Assembly (NCBI GenBank): GCA_910589095.1
Contig: CAJUSN010000062.1
Coordinates: 1-13,173 of the forward strand
Length of the DNA stretch: 13,173 bases
DNA from: an uncultured Muribaculaceae bacterium
Lineage (GTDB): Bacteria; Bacteroidota; Bacteroidia; Bacteroidales; Muribaculaceae
Direction of reading: 5' to 3'
Below, piece after piece: positions 1 through 8,735 of this stretch. Position 1 is the stretch's first letter; the number at the start of each line of letters is the position of its first letter. A program made the translations under genes and the position numbers. The notes beneath the pieces were generated by a model that was given only the letters and a program-made list of their open reading frames with translations, was not told where the DNA came from and did no database searches.

Positions 1-2007
1 GCCCTACCCTATGCCAACGGGCCTGTCCACATTGGCCACCTTGCCGGCGTGTATGTGCCGGCCGACATCTATGCGCGCTTCCTCCGAATGCGCGGTGAAG
101 ATGTTCTTATGATCGGTGGCAGCGATGAGCACGGAGTGCCCATCACCATCAAGGCACGCAATGAAGGCGTGACCCCACAAGATATTGTTGACCGTTACCA
201 CACCATCATCAAGGATTCGATGGAGGGCCTCGGCATATCATTTGACATCTACTCACGCACAACGAGCGAAATCCATAAAGAAACAGCATCGGAATTTTTC
301 CGCCGCCTTTACGACAACGACCAGTTCGTGCAGCAGACATCACTGCAGCCCTACGACGAGCAGGCAGGCCAATTCCTTGCCGACCGCTATGTGACAGGCA
401 CCTGCCCCCACTGCGGAAGCGACCGCGCTTACGGCGACCAGTGTGAGGCGTGCGGCACATCATTGAACGCAACTGACCTCATCAACCCCCATTCAAGCCT
501 TACCTCAGCGCCGGTGACCATGCGTGAAACCACCCACTGGTATCTCCCGCTCGACCGCTGGGAAGAGAGCCTGCGCAAATGGATTCTCGACGGCCACAAG
601 GAGTGGAAAACCAACGTTTACGGACAGTGCAAATCATGGCTCGACCTGGGATTGCAGCCACGTGCGGTGAGCCGCGACCTTGACTGGGGTGTACCCGTGC
701 CCGTTGAAGGCGCGGAGGGAAAGGTCCTCTACGTGTGGTTCGACGCACCGATAGGCTACATTTCCAACACCAAAGAGCTCATGCCCGACAGCTGGGAAAA
801 GTATTGGAAAGACCCCGAAACCCGCATAATCAACTTTATCGGTAAGGACAACATTGTGTTCCACTGCATTGTTTTCCCCGCCATGCTTATGGCTTATGGT
901 GACGGCTACCAACTGCCCGACAACGTTCCGGCCAATGAGTTCCTGAATCTGGAGGGTGACAAGATTTCAACCTCGCGCAACTGGGCAGTATGGCTTCACG
1001 AATATCTGGCCGACTTCCCCGGAAAGCAGGATGTGCTTCGCTATGTGCTTACAGCAAATGCTCCCGAGACAAAAGACAACGACTTTACATGGGCCGACTT
1101 CCAGGCACGCAACAACAACGAGCTCGTGGCCATCCTTGGCAACTTCGTGAACCGTGCAATGGTACTGACCCACAAATATTTCAACGGAGCTGTACCAGAA
1201 CGCGGTGAACTGCAGCAGGTTGACACTGATGCATTCCGCGACATCAACGCAGCCGCCGACCGCCTCACAGCCGCTCTTTCAACCTTCCATTTCCGCGAAG
1301 GACTTAAAGAAGCAATGGAAATTGCACGCATCGGCAACCGTTATTTGCAGGAAACAGAACCTTGGAAAGTGGCTAAGAGCGACATGACCCGCACTGCCAC
1401 CATCCTCAACATGGCACTCCAGATATGCGCCAACATAGCGGTGGCGTTCAAACCATTCCTCCCCTTCACCTCCGACAAACTGGCACTCATGCTTGGCATG
1501 GATGAATTGACATGGGCCGAACTGGGCTCCGATTCATTGATTCCGGCAGGACGCACCTTGGCTCAGCCCGAACTTCTTTTTGAGAAGATCGACGATGCCA
1601 CCATCCAGGGGCAGCTCGACCGTCTTGCACGCATCAAGGAGGAGAACAAGATAAAGAATTTCAAAGCAGCCCCTCAGGCCGAGGATGTCGACTTCGACAC
1701 TTTCATGAAAGCTGACCTGCGCGTAGGAACTGTTCTTGAATGCGTGAAGGTGCCCAAAGCCGACAAACTTCTCCGTTTCCTCATTGACGATGGATTGGAG
1801 AAACGCACCATTGTTTCAGGCATAGCCAAATATTACAATCCCGAGGATCTTGTAGGCAAGCAGGTATGCTTCATAGCCAACCTTCCGCAACGCAAACTTA
1901 AAGGAATAGTTTCGCAAGGTATGATTCTTTCAGCCGAAAACGCCGACGGATCGCTTGTGGTCATTGGCCCGAGCGCACCCGTCGTACCCGGCGCACAGGT
2001 GAAATAA
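1..2007 (+). CDS. metG: Methionyl-tRNA synthetase, 5' end cut by window edge
   Basis: Cytosolic class I aminoacyl-tRNA synthetase that charges tRNA-Met with methionine. The frame is open from base 1, so 668 codons are visible, and the missing start is probably about a dozen codons upstream (inferred from the usual length in Bacteroidales). Seen in order: the HIGH signature HIGH at visible residues 10-13 (28-39); a zinc knuckle with CPHC (403-414) and CEAC (442-453); the KMSKS-type loop as KISTS (961-975), the usual variant in this MetRS form; the anticodon-binding helical region; and a C-terminal EMAP/Trbp111-like tRNA-binding domain from about residue 564 (FDTFMKADLRVGTV through KLKGIVSQGM). 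A GTG at 49 is internal, not the start, because conserved sequence including HIGH lies before it. ansA follows 62 bases later on the same strand. Confidence 0.97.
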   Translation, partial: ALPYANGPVHIGHLAGVYVPADIYARFLRMRGEDVLMIGGSDEHGVPITIKARNEGVTPQDIVDRYHTIIKDSMEGLGISFDIYSRTTSEIHKETASEFFRRLYDNDQFVQQTSLQPYDEQAGQFLADRYVTGTCPHCGSDRAYGDQCEACGTSLNATDLINPHSSLTSAPVTMRETTHWYLPLDRWEESLRKWILDGHKEWKTNVYGQCKSWLDLGLQPRAVSRDLDWGVPVPVEGAEGKVLYVWFDAPIGYISNTKELMPDSWEKYWKDPETRIINFIGKDNIVFHCIVFPAMLMAYGDGYQLPDNVPANEFLNLEGDKISTSRNWAVWLHEYLADFPGKQDVLRYVLTANAPETKDNDFTWADFQARNNNELVAILGNFVNRAMVLTHKYFNGAVPERGELQQVDTDAFRDINAAADRLTAALSTFHFREGLKEAMEIARIGNRYLQETEPWKVAKSDMTRTATILNMALQICANIAVAFKPFLPFTSDKLALMLGMDELTWAELGSDSLIPAGRTLAQPELLFEKIDDATIQGQLDRLARIKEENKIKNFKAAPQAEDVDFDTFMKADLRVGTVLECVKVPKADKLLRFLIDDGLEKRTIVSGIAKYYNPEDLVGKQVCFIANLPQRKLKGIVSQGMILSAENADGSLVVIGPSAPVVPGAQVK

Positions 2008-2069
2008 TCACTTTGCCAAAGACTGTACCGCCTCCGCTGATCAACAATCATTAAACACTCATTTAGGCC

Positions 2070-3131
2070 ATGAACAATCCTACGGCCCGCCGACCTCGCA
2101 TATTGCTCATCTACACAGGTGGCACAATAGGTATGATAGAGAATCCGGAAACCCGGGCTCTCCAACCGTTTGACTTTGACCATCTGATAGACAATGTGCC
2201 GAAGCTGAAGATGCTCAATTACGTGATCGAGAATGTTTCGTTCACACCTCCTATTGACTCAAGCGACATGAGTCCGGAGCATTGGGAAGAGATTGCGCGC
2301 GTTGTGGAGACAAATTATCATCTCTACGATGGTTTCGTAGTGCTGCACGGCACCGACACCATGGCCTATACCGCATCGGCGCTGTCGTTCATGCTGAGAA
2401 ACCTGCGCAAGCCTGTCATCATAACCGGATCGCAGCTGCCTATCGGCGAGGTGAGGACCGACGGTGAGGAAAACCTCATCACGGCCGTGCAGATAGCAGC
2501 CGCACTTGACCGCCATGGCGACCCAATGGTACAGGAGGTGGCCATACTGTTCGAGAACTACCTCTGGCGAGGCAACCGCGCCACCAAACGCTCGGCCGAT
2601 AATTTCAACGCCTTCAAAAGCCACAACTATCCTCAGCTCGCCAAGATTGGGCTCGGCATAAATTACAATGAGGACGCGCTCTACAGGCATCACTCTCACG
2701 AGCCTTTCAGCGTGTGTTACGGGATGGACAAGCGGATTGTGGTGATTGACCTTTACCCGGGTCTGCGACGCGAAGTGTTGCGCTATGCGCTACACACCCC
2801 CGATACCAAGGGTGTGGTCCTACGTTCGTTCGGCGCCGGCAATGCCCCTACTTCGCCATGGTTCCTGGATGAACTTAAAGATGCCATAGGTCGCGGCATG
2901 GTGGTGTACAACGTGACGCAATGCGTGGGTGGCAGTGTGCTGCCGGGACGCTACGCGGCAAGCGACGCCATGGTGAGCGCAGGTGTGGTTTCAGGAGGTG
3001 ACATCACCACCGAGGCGGCAATAACCAAAATGATGTTCCTGTTTGGCCAAGGGATGGACAACTCCGAAGTGCGTCACAATCTGACAGTGCCACTCTGCGG
3101 AGAGATGACACTTCCCGCGGCTGACGAATAA
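2070..3131 (+). CDS. ansA: Type I L-asparaginase
   Basis: Hydrolyses L-asparagine to aspartate and ammonia. It has no signal peptide, so it should be the cytosolic (AnsA-type) enzyme rather than the periplasmic AnsB type. At 353 residues it is slightly longer than the E. coli enzyme. Seen: the N-terminal YTGGTIG motif with the likely nucleophile Thr19; HGTDT at 93-97, giving the Thr95-Asp96 pair; and Lys173 in the RGNRATK segment, which completes the second catalytic triad of the family. The VTQC segment keeps the cysteine that in E. coli AnsA belongs to the allosteric asparagine site, so allosteric control is possible (inference). The start is ATG at 2070 with no strong Shine-Dalgarno sequence. 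The sigma-54 activator begins 17 bases after the stop, which suggests co-transcription. Confidence 0.95.
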   Translation: MNNPTARRPRILLIYTGGTIGMIENPETRALQPFDFDHLIDNVPKLKMLNYVIENVSFTPPIDSSDMSPEHWEEIARVVETNYHLYDGFVVLHGTDTMAYTASALSFMLRNLRKPVIITGSQLPIGEVRTDGEENLITAVQIAAALDRHGDPMVQEVAILFENYLWRGNRATKRSADNFNAFKSHNYPQLAKIGLGINYNEDALYRHHSHEPFSVCYGMDKRIVVIDLYPGLRREVLRYALHTPDTKGVVLRSFGAGNAPTSPWFLDELKDAIGRGMVVYNVTQCVGGSVLPGRYAASDAMVSAGVVSGGDITTEAAITKMMFLFGQGMDNSEVRHNLTVPLCGEMTLPAADE

Positions 3132-3148
3132 AGCATTAAGAAAACAAC

Positions 3149-4378
3149 ATGGCTCTTGAGATAACAGATATATCACCGGAAGTCCAACAGGCCAAAATGC
3201 GATTCGGCATTGTTGGCAATGCCCCTGCGCTCATCGCTGCCGTGGCACGCGCCATTCAGGTAGCTCCGATAGATCTGTCGGTGCTTGTGACCGGAGAGAG
3301 CGGAACGGGAAAGGAATTCTTTCCGAAAATAATCCATTCGTACAGTCCACGCAAACATGCGCGTTACATAGCCGTGAACTGCGGCGCCATACCGGAAGGA
3401 ACTATAGATTCGGAACTTTTCGGACACGAAAAGGGATCGTTTACCGGAGCTGTTTCCGCCCGAAAGGGTTATTTCGAAGAGGCCGACGGCGGCACGATTT
3501 TCCTTGATGAAGTGGCGGAACTTCCGCTAACAACCCAGGCAAGGTTGCTGCGCGTGCTTGAATCCGGAGAGTTTCTTAAAGTTGGCTCCTCGACTGTACA
3601 GCGCACCAATATAAGAGTGGTTGCAGCCACTAACGTGGATATGGCAGAGGCTGTGAGGAGCGGACGATTCCGCGAAGATTTGTATTATCGTCTATCAACA
3701 GTTCAGATCACAGTGCCTCCCCTGCGCGACCGCGGAAACGACATAACCTTACTTGCACGTAAATTCGCATCGGATTTTTCGGAACGTTACTCCATGCCTC
3801 CCGTCACACTGGAAGAAAGCGCGCGCAGTGCTATGCTGCGCTACCGCTGGCCGGGCAACGTGCGCCAACTTAAAAACGTTGTGGAGCAGATCTCGCTGTT
3901 TCTCGCAGGCTCCAAGGTAAACTCCGATGAGTTGATGCCCTACATTCCTGATGTCGGATTGGGCTACACTCCCACGGTGTCATCACATTCCACCCATTCC
4001 TATGATCAGGAACGCGAGCTGCTGTTCAACATGATTTTCCGGATGCAGGCAGAAATAGACCGTCTGCATCAACGCCTTGACAACGCCACTCCGCTGGGCA
4101 CACATCTTCCGCAGGATCCCGGAGGGAAACCTGTGGAGGTGATAGAGGTACCTACAAGCCTGGTGAGATACACCGAGCCGGCACCATCGCCCTTCGAACA
4201 TATCGCGCCCGAACCTGCCACACCGTCCCAGCCTGTGATGACTCTTGAGGAGACGGAGCGCGAAACTATCAGGCGCGCGTTGGAAAACAATGGTGGCCGC
4301 CGAAAGGACACAGCCCGCGAACTCAATATCAGTGAGCGCACACTCTACCGCAAAATCAAGGACTACGGCCTTGAATAA
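3149..4378 (+). CDS. Sigma-54-dependent transcriptional activator (AAA+, Fis-type HTH)
   Basis: Bacterial enhancer-binding protein that uses ATP hydrolysis to open promoters held by RpoN RNA polymerase. Of its 409 residues, the AAA+ domain covers about 18-260: Walker A GESGTGKE (49-56), the sigma-54 contact loop as GSFTGA (96-101, the alternative form of GAFTGA), Walker B GGTIFLDE (114-121) and WPGNVRQL (234-241). A short coiled-coil-like stretch follows (about 285-312), then a Pro/Thr-rich linker and a C-terminal Fis-type helix-turn-helix (about 366-409, with ARELNISERTLYRKIK). There is no receiver, PAS or GAF domain in front of the AAA+ core; only about 17 residues precede it. The input signal must therefore come another way, for example through expression level or a partner. 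From general knowledge, this orphan type is common in Bacteroidales and often sits beside lptE; here an M48 protease follows instead. Confidence 0.93.
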   Translation: MALEITDISPEVQQAKMRFGIVGNAPALIAAVARAIQVAPIDLSVLVTGESGTGKEFFPKIIHSYSPRKHARYIAVNCGAIPEGTIDSELFGHEKGSFTGAVSARKGYFEEADGGTIFLDEVAELPLTTQARLLRVLESGEFLKVGSSTVQRTNIRVVAATNVDMAEAVRSGRFREDLYYRLSTVQITVPPLRDRGNDITLLARKFASDFSERYSMPPVTLEESARSAMLRYRWPGNVRQLKNVVEQISLFLAGSKVNSDELMPYIPDVGLGYTPTVSSHSTHSYDQERELLFNMIFRMQAEIDRLHQRLDNATPLGTHLPQDPGGKPVEVIEVPTSLVRYTEPAPSPFEHIAPEPATPSQPVMTLEETERETIRRALENNGGRRKDTARELNISERTLYRKIKDYGLE

Positions 4379-4532
4379 TTAAGAGCGTTATCACAATTGG
4401 GCATAGTGCAATCTTTCCTTCATACGGCCGCTATCAATTCATGAAGCAACTTTCTTGAAAAGCGAACTCCAAAGTCGGCGTATTTGTATATAAACCATAA
4501 CCCTACCGTCCGTCGGTATTACATATGAGACA
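4379..4532 (+). other. Intergenic region before the M48 protease, with a small inverted repeat
   Basis: These 154 bases separate the sigma-54 activator from the M48 protease gene. A perfect 5-base inverted repeat, TACCG-TCCGT-CGGTA (4504-4518), lies 14 bases before the protease ATG, where it could fold in the leader RNA. I found no convincing TTTG-N19-TAnnTTTG promoter and no hairpin with a T-run. The closest -7-like stretch is TATTTG near 4477-4482, which lacks the two-base spacer of the consensus. The protease may have its own promoter of another kind or be read from upstream. Confidence 0.35.
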
Positions 4533-5420
4533 ATGATGCATAAGACTTTCAAATTGACGCTTCTTGGCGGCCTGCTGCTCTGCCTTACCTCTGTCCCGGC
4601 TGTCCATGCGCAGTTCAGTTGGGGACGCGCGCTCAGCGGGCTTGTCAAAACAGGCCAGGCCATGACACTGACCGATGCGCAAATGGCCGAATATGTGAAG
4701 GCATCCGTGGCGCAGATGGACAAGCAAAACAAGGTGCTCGGAGCCTCAAGTCCTTACACACAACGATTAAAGCGACTTACCTCAGGGATAACCTCAGCCG
4801 ATGGCATTCCGCTGAATTTCAAGGTATATCAGACCTCCGACGTTAATGCATTCGCGTGTCCCGACGGGAGCGTGAGAGTGTACACGGGGCTGATGGATAT
4901 AATGACCGATGATGAACTTTTGGGTGTGATTGGACATGAGATAGGCCATGTACTGAAACATCATTCAAAAAATGCGCTTAAAAACCAGTTGCTTACCGGA
5001 GCCTTGCGCGATGGTCTGTCGGCAATGGGTGGAAAAATCGGGGCTCTCTCATCCTCCCAATTAGGAGCTATTGGCGAAACACTTGTCAATGCGAAATATT
5101 CGCGCTCGCAGGAAACCGAGGCGGATGACTGCGGCTATGATTTTCTTGTGTCGAAAGGAAAGAACCCTTACGGAATGGTCAAGGCATTCCAAAAGCTGCA
5201 GGCACTGGAACAGAAGAGCGGAGGATCTTCTTCGTATCTCACCAAGATGTTCTCATCTCACCCCGACACGCAGGCCCGCATAAAACACATGAGCGACCGC
5301 TGCAAAAAGGATGGCTACGGGGCAACCTCTACAACCGCCACAAAGACCTCAACTAAGAAAACCACTGCCGCCAAGAAAGCCACAAGCAAGAAGAGCACGA
5401 CAACTCGCAAGAAGCGCTGA
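4533..5420 (+). CDS. Secreted M48 family zinc metalloprotease with basic C-terminal tail
   Basis: M48 peptidase of the kind that acts in envelope protein quality control, related to the BepA/LoiP group; the substrate is unknown. The protein has 295 residues, with a signal peptide at 1-26 (hydrophobic LTLLGGLLLCLTS, likely cut after VHA). Cys17 lies inside the hydrophobic core without a good lipobox, so I predict a soluble periplasmic protein rather than a lipoprotein. The zinc site is HEIGH at 135-139 with Glu194 of ETEAD as third ligand, and the family's SHP segment is at 242-244 (SSHPDTQARI). No TPR domain follows, unlike BepA. Residues 264-295 form a Lys/Thr/Ala/Ser-only tail resembling histone H1 repeats. 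The start could be either of two adjacent ATGs (4533 or 4536). The stop lies two bases from the convergent pdxB stop. Confidence 0.93.
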   Translation: MMHKTFKLTLLGGLLLCLTSVPAVHAQFSWGRALSGLVKTGQAMTLTDAQMAEYVKASVAQMDKQNKVLGASSPYTQRLKRLTSGITSADGIPLNFKVYQTSDVNAFACPDGSVRVYTGLMDIMTDDELLGVIGHEIGHVLKHHSKNALKNQLLTGALRDGLSAMGGKIGALSSSQLGAIGETLVNAKYSRSQETEADDCGYDFLVSKGKNPYGMVKAFQKLQALEQKSGGSSSYLTKMFSSHPDTQARIKHMSDRCKKDGYGATSTTATKTSTKKTTAAKKATSKKSTTTRKKR

Positions 5421-5422
5421 TA

Positions 5423-6436
5423 TCACAATCCGGCCTCGCAACGCAGATTGTAGTGATTGCGGAGCTGCTCGAATTGTTCCGGATTGGTGCGGAGCATGGC
5501 AGTGTCGGCAAGCGGATCATAGCTTGACGCGATTTCCTGTGCGGTAACCGTCTGTGGAGCAGGCGGAGGCACCGGCATGGAGAATTCCGGAGCCGGAATT
5601 CCGAGAACGTCGGCCACAGCTTGCGCCGCCATTACAGTGGCGCGGATTTTGCCTTGACGCGAATAGCCGGCAATGTGAGGCGTGGCGATGAATGTCTTTT
5701 CAAGCAATTGACGGTCGATATCGGGTTCCGATTCCCAGCAGTCGATTACCGCGCGACCCACATGTCCGTTGTCAATGGCTTCCAGAAGAGCCGAAGTATC
5801 AGCAATGGGCCCTCGTGCGGAATTTATTACCATACATCCTGAGGTGAGCGAATTCAAGAAATCGCGCCCCAACAGATGATGCGTCGGATGGGGACCGGAG
5901 GTGGTGTATGGCGTATGGACGGTTACTATATCAGCCTCAGCCGCAATCCGTGCAAGCGAGCAAAACTTGTCGCGCCCTTCCGCTTCAGCCCGGGGAGGGT
6001 CACAACAGAGCACGTTCAAACCCAACGCTCTTCCCCATCGCTCTACGATCGAGCCTACGTGACCAACTCCTATTATACCAAGCGTGAGATTCCGCAAATC
6101 CAACCCATAGGCAGCTATGATGGAGGCAAACACATATTGCGCCACCGCAGGAGCGTTGCATCCGGGAGCATTCCTGACTATGATGTCATTGGCCCGACAC
6201 CAAGGGAGGTCAACATGGTCGAGCCCAATTGTAGCCGAGGCCACAATGCGGCAGCGTGAACCGGCCAGCAGTCGTGAGTCGCAGCAAGTGCGGGTACGGG
6301 TTATAAGGGCATCGGCCGATTTCATTGCTTCCGGTGTAATCTCCTCAGGTGAGAGGCGGATTACGCGGGCATTTTCACCGAAAATACCATCGGCAAACGG
6401 AATGTTACGTTCAATTATTATTTCTGGCTTTGTCAT
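5423..6436 (-). CDS. pdxB: Erythronate-4-phosphate dehydrogenase
   Basis: NAD-dependent D-2-hydroxyacid dehydrogenase that oxidises 4-phosphoerythronate to 2-oxo-3-hydroxy-4-phosphobutanoate, the second step of the DXP-dependent pyridoxal phosphate pathway. With the chosen start it has 337 residues. Seen: the Rossmann motif GVGHVG (123-128); NSARGP with catalytic Arg208; WESEP with Glu237; TPHIAGYS with His254; then QGKIRA. The HIAGYS-x-x-GK run and a C-terminal segment like the PdxB dimerisation domain (RTNPEQFEQLRNHY) separate it from other 2-hydroxyacid dehydrogenases. The start is set by the ATG at 6434-6436, which overlaps the upstream stop as ATGA, the usual sign of translational coupling. 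An in-frame ATG at 6484 would add 16 residues lying inside the neighbouring gene and is less likely. The gene is the last of its probable operon. Confidence 0.9.
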   Translation of the reverse strand: MTKPEIIIERNIPFADGIFGENARVIRLSPEEITPEAMKSADALITRTRTCCDSRLLAGSRCRIVASATIGLDHVDLPWCRANDIIVRNAPGCNAPAVAQYVFASIIAAYGLDLRNLTLGIIGVGHVGSIVERWGRALGLNVLCCDPPRAEAEGRDKFCSLARIAAEADIVTVHTPYTTSGPHPTHHLLGRDFLNSLTSGCMVINSARGPIADTSALLEAIDNGHVGRAVIDCWESEPDIDRQLLEKTFIATPHIAGYSRQGKIRATVMAAQAVADVLGIPAPEFSMPVPPPAPQTVTAQEIASSYDPLADTAMLRTNPEQFEQLRNHYNLRCEAGL

Positions 6437-7419
6437 AGCAAGCTCCATGCAAAAAGAAGGAAGAACACACCGAGAAGGATGCACACTGCTATATACCCTC
6501 TGTTTTCGGCGTTAATGCGGAAGAAGAGCGCAGCCTGAAAAGCCACGCAGCAATTGAGCAGAGGCAGGTAGGCTGTGATGTTGGCAAAATCGATCATGGT
6601 GAGAATAAGCGTAGCGATGGTCACCGTAACAAGCAGCCCGGTGAACGAGCGTGAGCGCGCATTGTAACTGTAGATTTTCACCATATTGGTCAGAGTCAGC
6701 ACAAACCCTGCTATAACCGTGAGAATCAACACGGCTGTGAGTTGCGCGGCGTCTATGGAGTCAAGTTGAGAAAAAACGCTCAGCCCGGATGGGAACGTGA
6801 TGGAGTCAAGTGTGATCCAACCAAAGCCCCAGCCTATCCACCACGGCACCACCAGACCGGTGAGTGCCGCGAGCAGAGTCCGAAATGAGAAGCAACGCAT
6901 CTGAGCGCAACCGGCAAGAAACACAGGCCAATAACCCACGAAGGCATACTGCCCCATAGAGCCTGCCGAGAGCAGAGTGAACGCAAGAAATATGCGCTTG
7001 GTCCCAGATACCGGTTGCTGATAAACAGAGTACATCAGCCCCATTGCTCCGAGCACCACAAGAGCTACCACCGAACCGCTCGACAAGCGGGTTGTGACAA
7101 TGGGCGATGCCGCTTCCATAAAAGCGAACACCCCGAGAAACAAGAGCGAAGAGGTGCGCAGCAGGTTGAATGCACTGTTGATTAGCGCCATCGCGCCCAT
7201 GATGCATCCGGTGAGAGCGAGCGCCCCGATGAGTGAGAATCCACCGCCAATAAAGGATGCGGAACTCAAGCCGGTTACAAGGCCGCGACCGGTGGCCACA
7301 GCCGGAAGCTGTGCAACACCGGCTGAGATAAGCATTCCAAGGAAGGCAATGGCCACAAGGGAGTAGGCCCCCAGGCGACTGCGTAGATAGCGTGTGAGTG
7401 CGCGTTCGGATGGCTTCAC
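6433..7419 (-). CDS. Polytopic inner-membrane protein of unknown function between purD and pdxB
   Basis: I do not recognise a function. The 328-residue protein is very hydrophobic with about nine or ten membrane helices, roughly at 16-38, 55-80, 91-108, 116-133, 142-170, 180-202, 226-246, 260-278, 283-300 and 308-328. A positively charged N-terminus (KPSERALTRYLRSR) suggests that this end is cytoplasmic. A conserved-looking loop, GYWPVFLAGCAQMRCFS, lies between helices. The start is GTG at 7417-7419: an in-frame TGA lies just upstream, and the next ATG (residue 29) would cut the first helix. It lies 38 bases after purD and shares ATGA with pdxB, so it is probably made with both. In Flavobacteriia I recall a DUF6427-type membrane protein near purD; this may be its counterpart, but that is inference from position and hydrophobicity only. 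Confidence 0.85.
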   Translation of the reverse strand: MKPSERALTRYLRSRLGAYSLVAIAFLGMLISAGVAQLPAVATGRGLVTGLSSASFIGGGFSLIGALALTGCIMGAMALINSAFNLLRTSSLLFLGVFAFMEAASPIVTTRLSSGSVVALVVLGAMGLMYSVYQQPVSGTKRIFLAFTLLSAGSMGQYAFVGYWPVFLAGCAQMRCFSFRTLLAALTGLVVPWWIGWGFGWITLDSITFPSGLSVFSQLDSIDAAQLTAVLILTVIAGFVLTLTNMVKIYSYNARSRSFTGLLVTVTIATLILTMIDFANITAYLPLLNCCVAFQAALFFRINAENRGYIAVCILLGVFFLLFAWSLL

Positions 7420-7457
7420 TTCAGAGAAGGGGAATATTCAGCGTTACGGGCAAGCCC

Positions 7458-8735
7458 TTACTTTGCGGTTACATCGCGACCAATGTCGCGACGGAAATAT
7501 GCGCCCTCGAAGTCAATCGAGGCGATGGAGCCAAAACTCTTGGCCAATGCTTCTTCAAGGGTAGGAGCGGTGGAGCTAACAGCGAGCACGCGGCCTCCGG
7601 AGGTAACTGTCTGCCCCTCGGGAGTGGTTTTGGTGCCGGCATGGAACACAATGCTGTCCTTCACATTGTCAATGCCTGTTATGACTTTTCCTTTGGGATA
7701 TGAACCGGGATAACCTCCACTTACCATCATAACCGTGGCTGCAGCCAGGGGTGAATGAGGAAGAGGTAGCGTGCCGAGGTTTCCACGTGCGGCTGCTGCC
7801 ATGAGCTCTACGAGGTCGGCATCGATGCGGAGCATCACGGCCTCGGTTTCAGGGTCGCCCATGCGCACATTGTACTCAATCACCATAGGTTCGCCGCCAA
7901 CATTGATAAGGCCCAGGAATATGAAGCCGCGGTAGGTGATACCGGCTTCCGCCAGTCCTTTGATAGTGGGTTCGACAATGCGCTCGGTCACCTTGTTCAT
8001 GAATTCTTCGTCGGCAAACGGAACGGGGCTCACAGCTCCCATACCGCCTGTGTTAAGACCGGTGTCGCCTTCGCCAATACGTTTGTAATCTTTTGCCACA
8101 GGGAGGATACGATAGCCCCCGTTGCCATCGGTAAGCACGAATACAGAGCACTCGATGCCGGAGAGGAACTCCTCGACCACCACAGTGGCGCTTGCACCCC
8201 CGAACATACCGGAGAGCATCTCGCGCAGACTATTCTGTGCCTCTTCAAGATTGTCGATAATAAGTACACCCTTGCCAGCTGCCAATCCGTCGGCTTTCAG
8301 CACGTACGGCGCACGGAGAGTGGCAAGAAAATCACATCCTTCCTGAGCTGTTTCCTTGGTGAAGGAGCGGTAACGGGCGGTGGGTATACCGCAGTCCATC
8401 ATGAACTTCTTGGCAAAATCCTTGCTACCCTCCAGACGGGCACCCTCTTTTGATGGACCTACAACCAACACCTGAGGCATTTCCTGTGCGAAAAAGTCAA
8501 AAATGCCGGCCACGAGAGGATCCTCGTTGCCCACAACAATCATATCAATTCCATTAGTGCTGACGAAATCTTTGACAGCATTGAAATCAAGCGGATTGAG
8601 AGCCACATTTGTGCCATAGGCTCCTGTGCCTCCATTACCGGGAGCTATAAACAGGGCGTCAGTGAGTTTGCTTTGGCTTATTTTCCAGGCCAGGGCCGAT
8701 TCGCGGCCTCCAGAGCCGAGCAGAAGGATCTTCAT
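7458..8735 (-). CDS. purD: Phosphoribosylamine-glycine ligase (GAR synthetase)
   Basis: ATP-grasp enzyme that joins glycine to 5-phosphoribosylamine, the second step of de novo purine synthesis, in the cytosol. At 425 residues it is full length. Seen: the N-terminal nucleotide-like fold with GSGGRE (7-12) and APGNGGT (31-37); the ATP-grasp core from about 101, including KADGLAAGKGV (147-157) and VVVEEFLSGIECSV; LNTGGMGA (227-234); and the metal-binding EYNVRMGDPETE segment (287-298), where Met replaces the Phe of the E. coli RFGDPETQ form, as I would expect in this phylum. A C-terminal domain with SGGRVL follows. The ATG is at 8735, 50 bases after the methyltransferase stop. No purine riboswitch or clear promoter is visible in that gap, so transcription probably continues from the methyltransferase gene. 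Confidence 0.97.
   Translation of the reverse strand: MKILLLGSGGRESALAWKISQSKLTDALFIAPGNGGTGAYGTNVALNPLDFNAVKDFVSTNGIDMIVVGNEDPLVAGIFDFFAQEMPQVLVVGPSKEGARLEGSKDFAKKFMMDCGIPTARYRSFTKETAQEGCDFLATLRAPYVLKADGLAAGKGVLIIDNLEEAQNSLREMLSGMFGGASATVVVEEFLSGIECSVFVLTDGNGGYRILPVAKDYKRIGEGDTGLNTGGMGAVSPVPFADEEFMNKVTERIVEPTIKGLAEAGITYRGFIFLGLINVGGEPMVIEYNVRMGDPETEAVMLRIDADLVELMAAAARGNLGTLPLPHSPLAAATVMMVSGGYPGSYPKGKVITGIDNVKDSIVFHAGTKTTPEGQTVTSGGRVLAVSSTAPTLEEALAKSFGSIASIDFEGAYFRRDIGRDVTAK

Noticed and set aside
2008..2069. A separate promoter or terminator between metG and ansA
   Set aside because: The 62 bases contain a near-palindrome CTTTGCCAAAG but no TAnnTTTG box and no stem followed by a T-run.
4473..4500. 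A promoter for the M48 protease gene
   Set aside because: TATTTG lacks the two bases between TA and TTTG, and no properly spaced -33 element pairs with a real -7 box.
6437..6484. Longer pdxB start adding 16 residues
   Set aside because: The added part lies wholly inside the upstream gene and does not look like the family's N-terminus, while the ATG at 6436 gives a clean ATGA overlap and places Arg208, Glu237 and His254 as expected.
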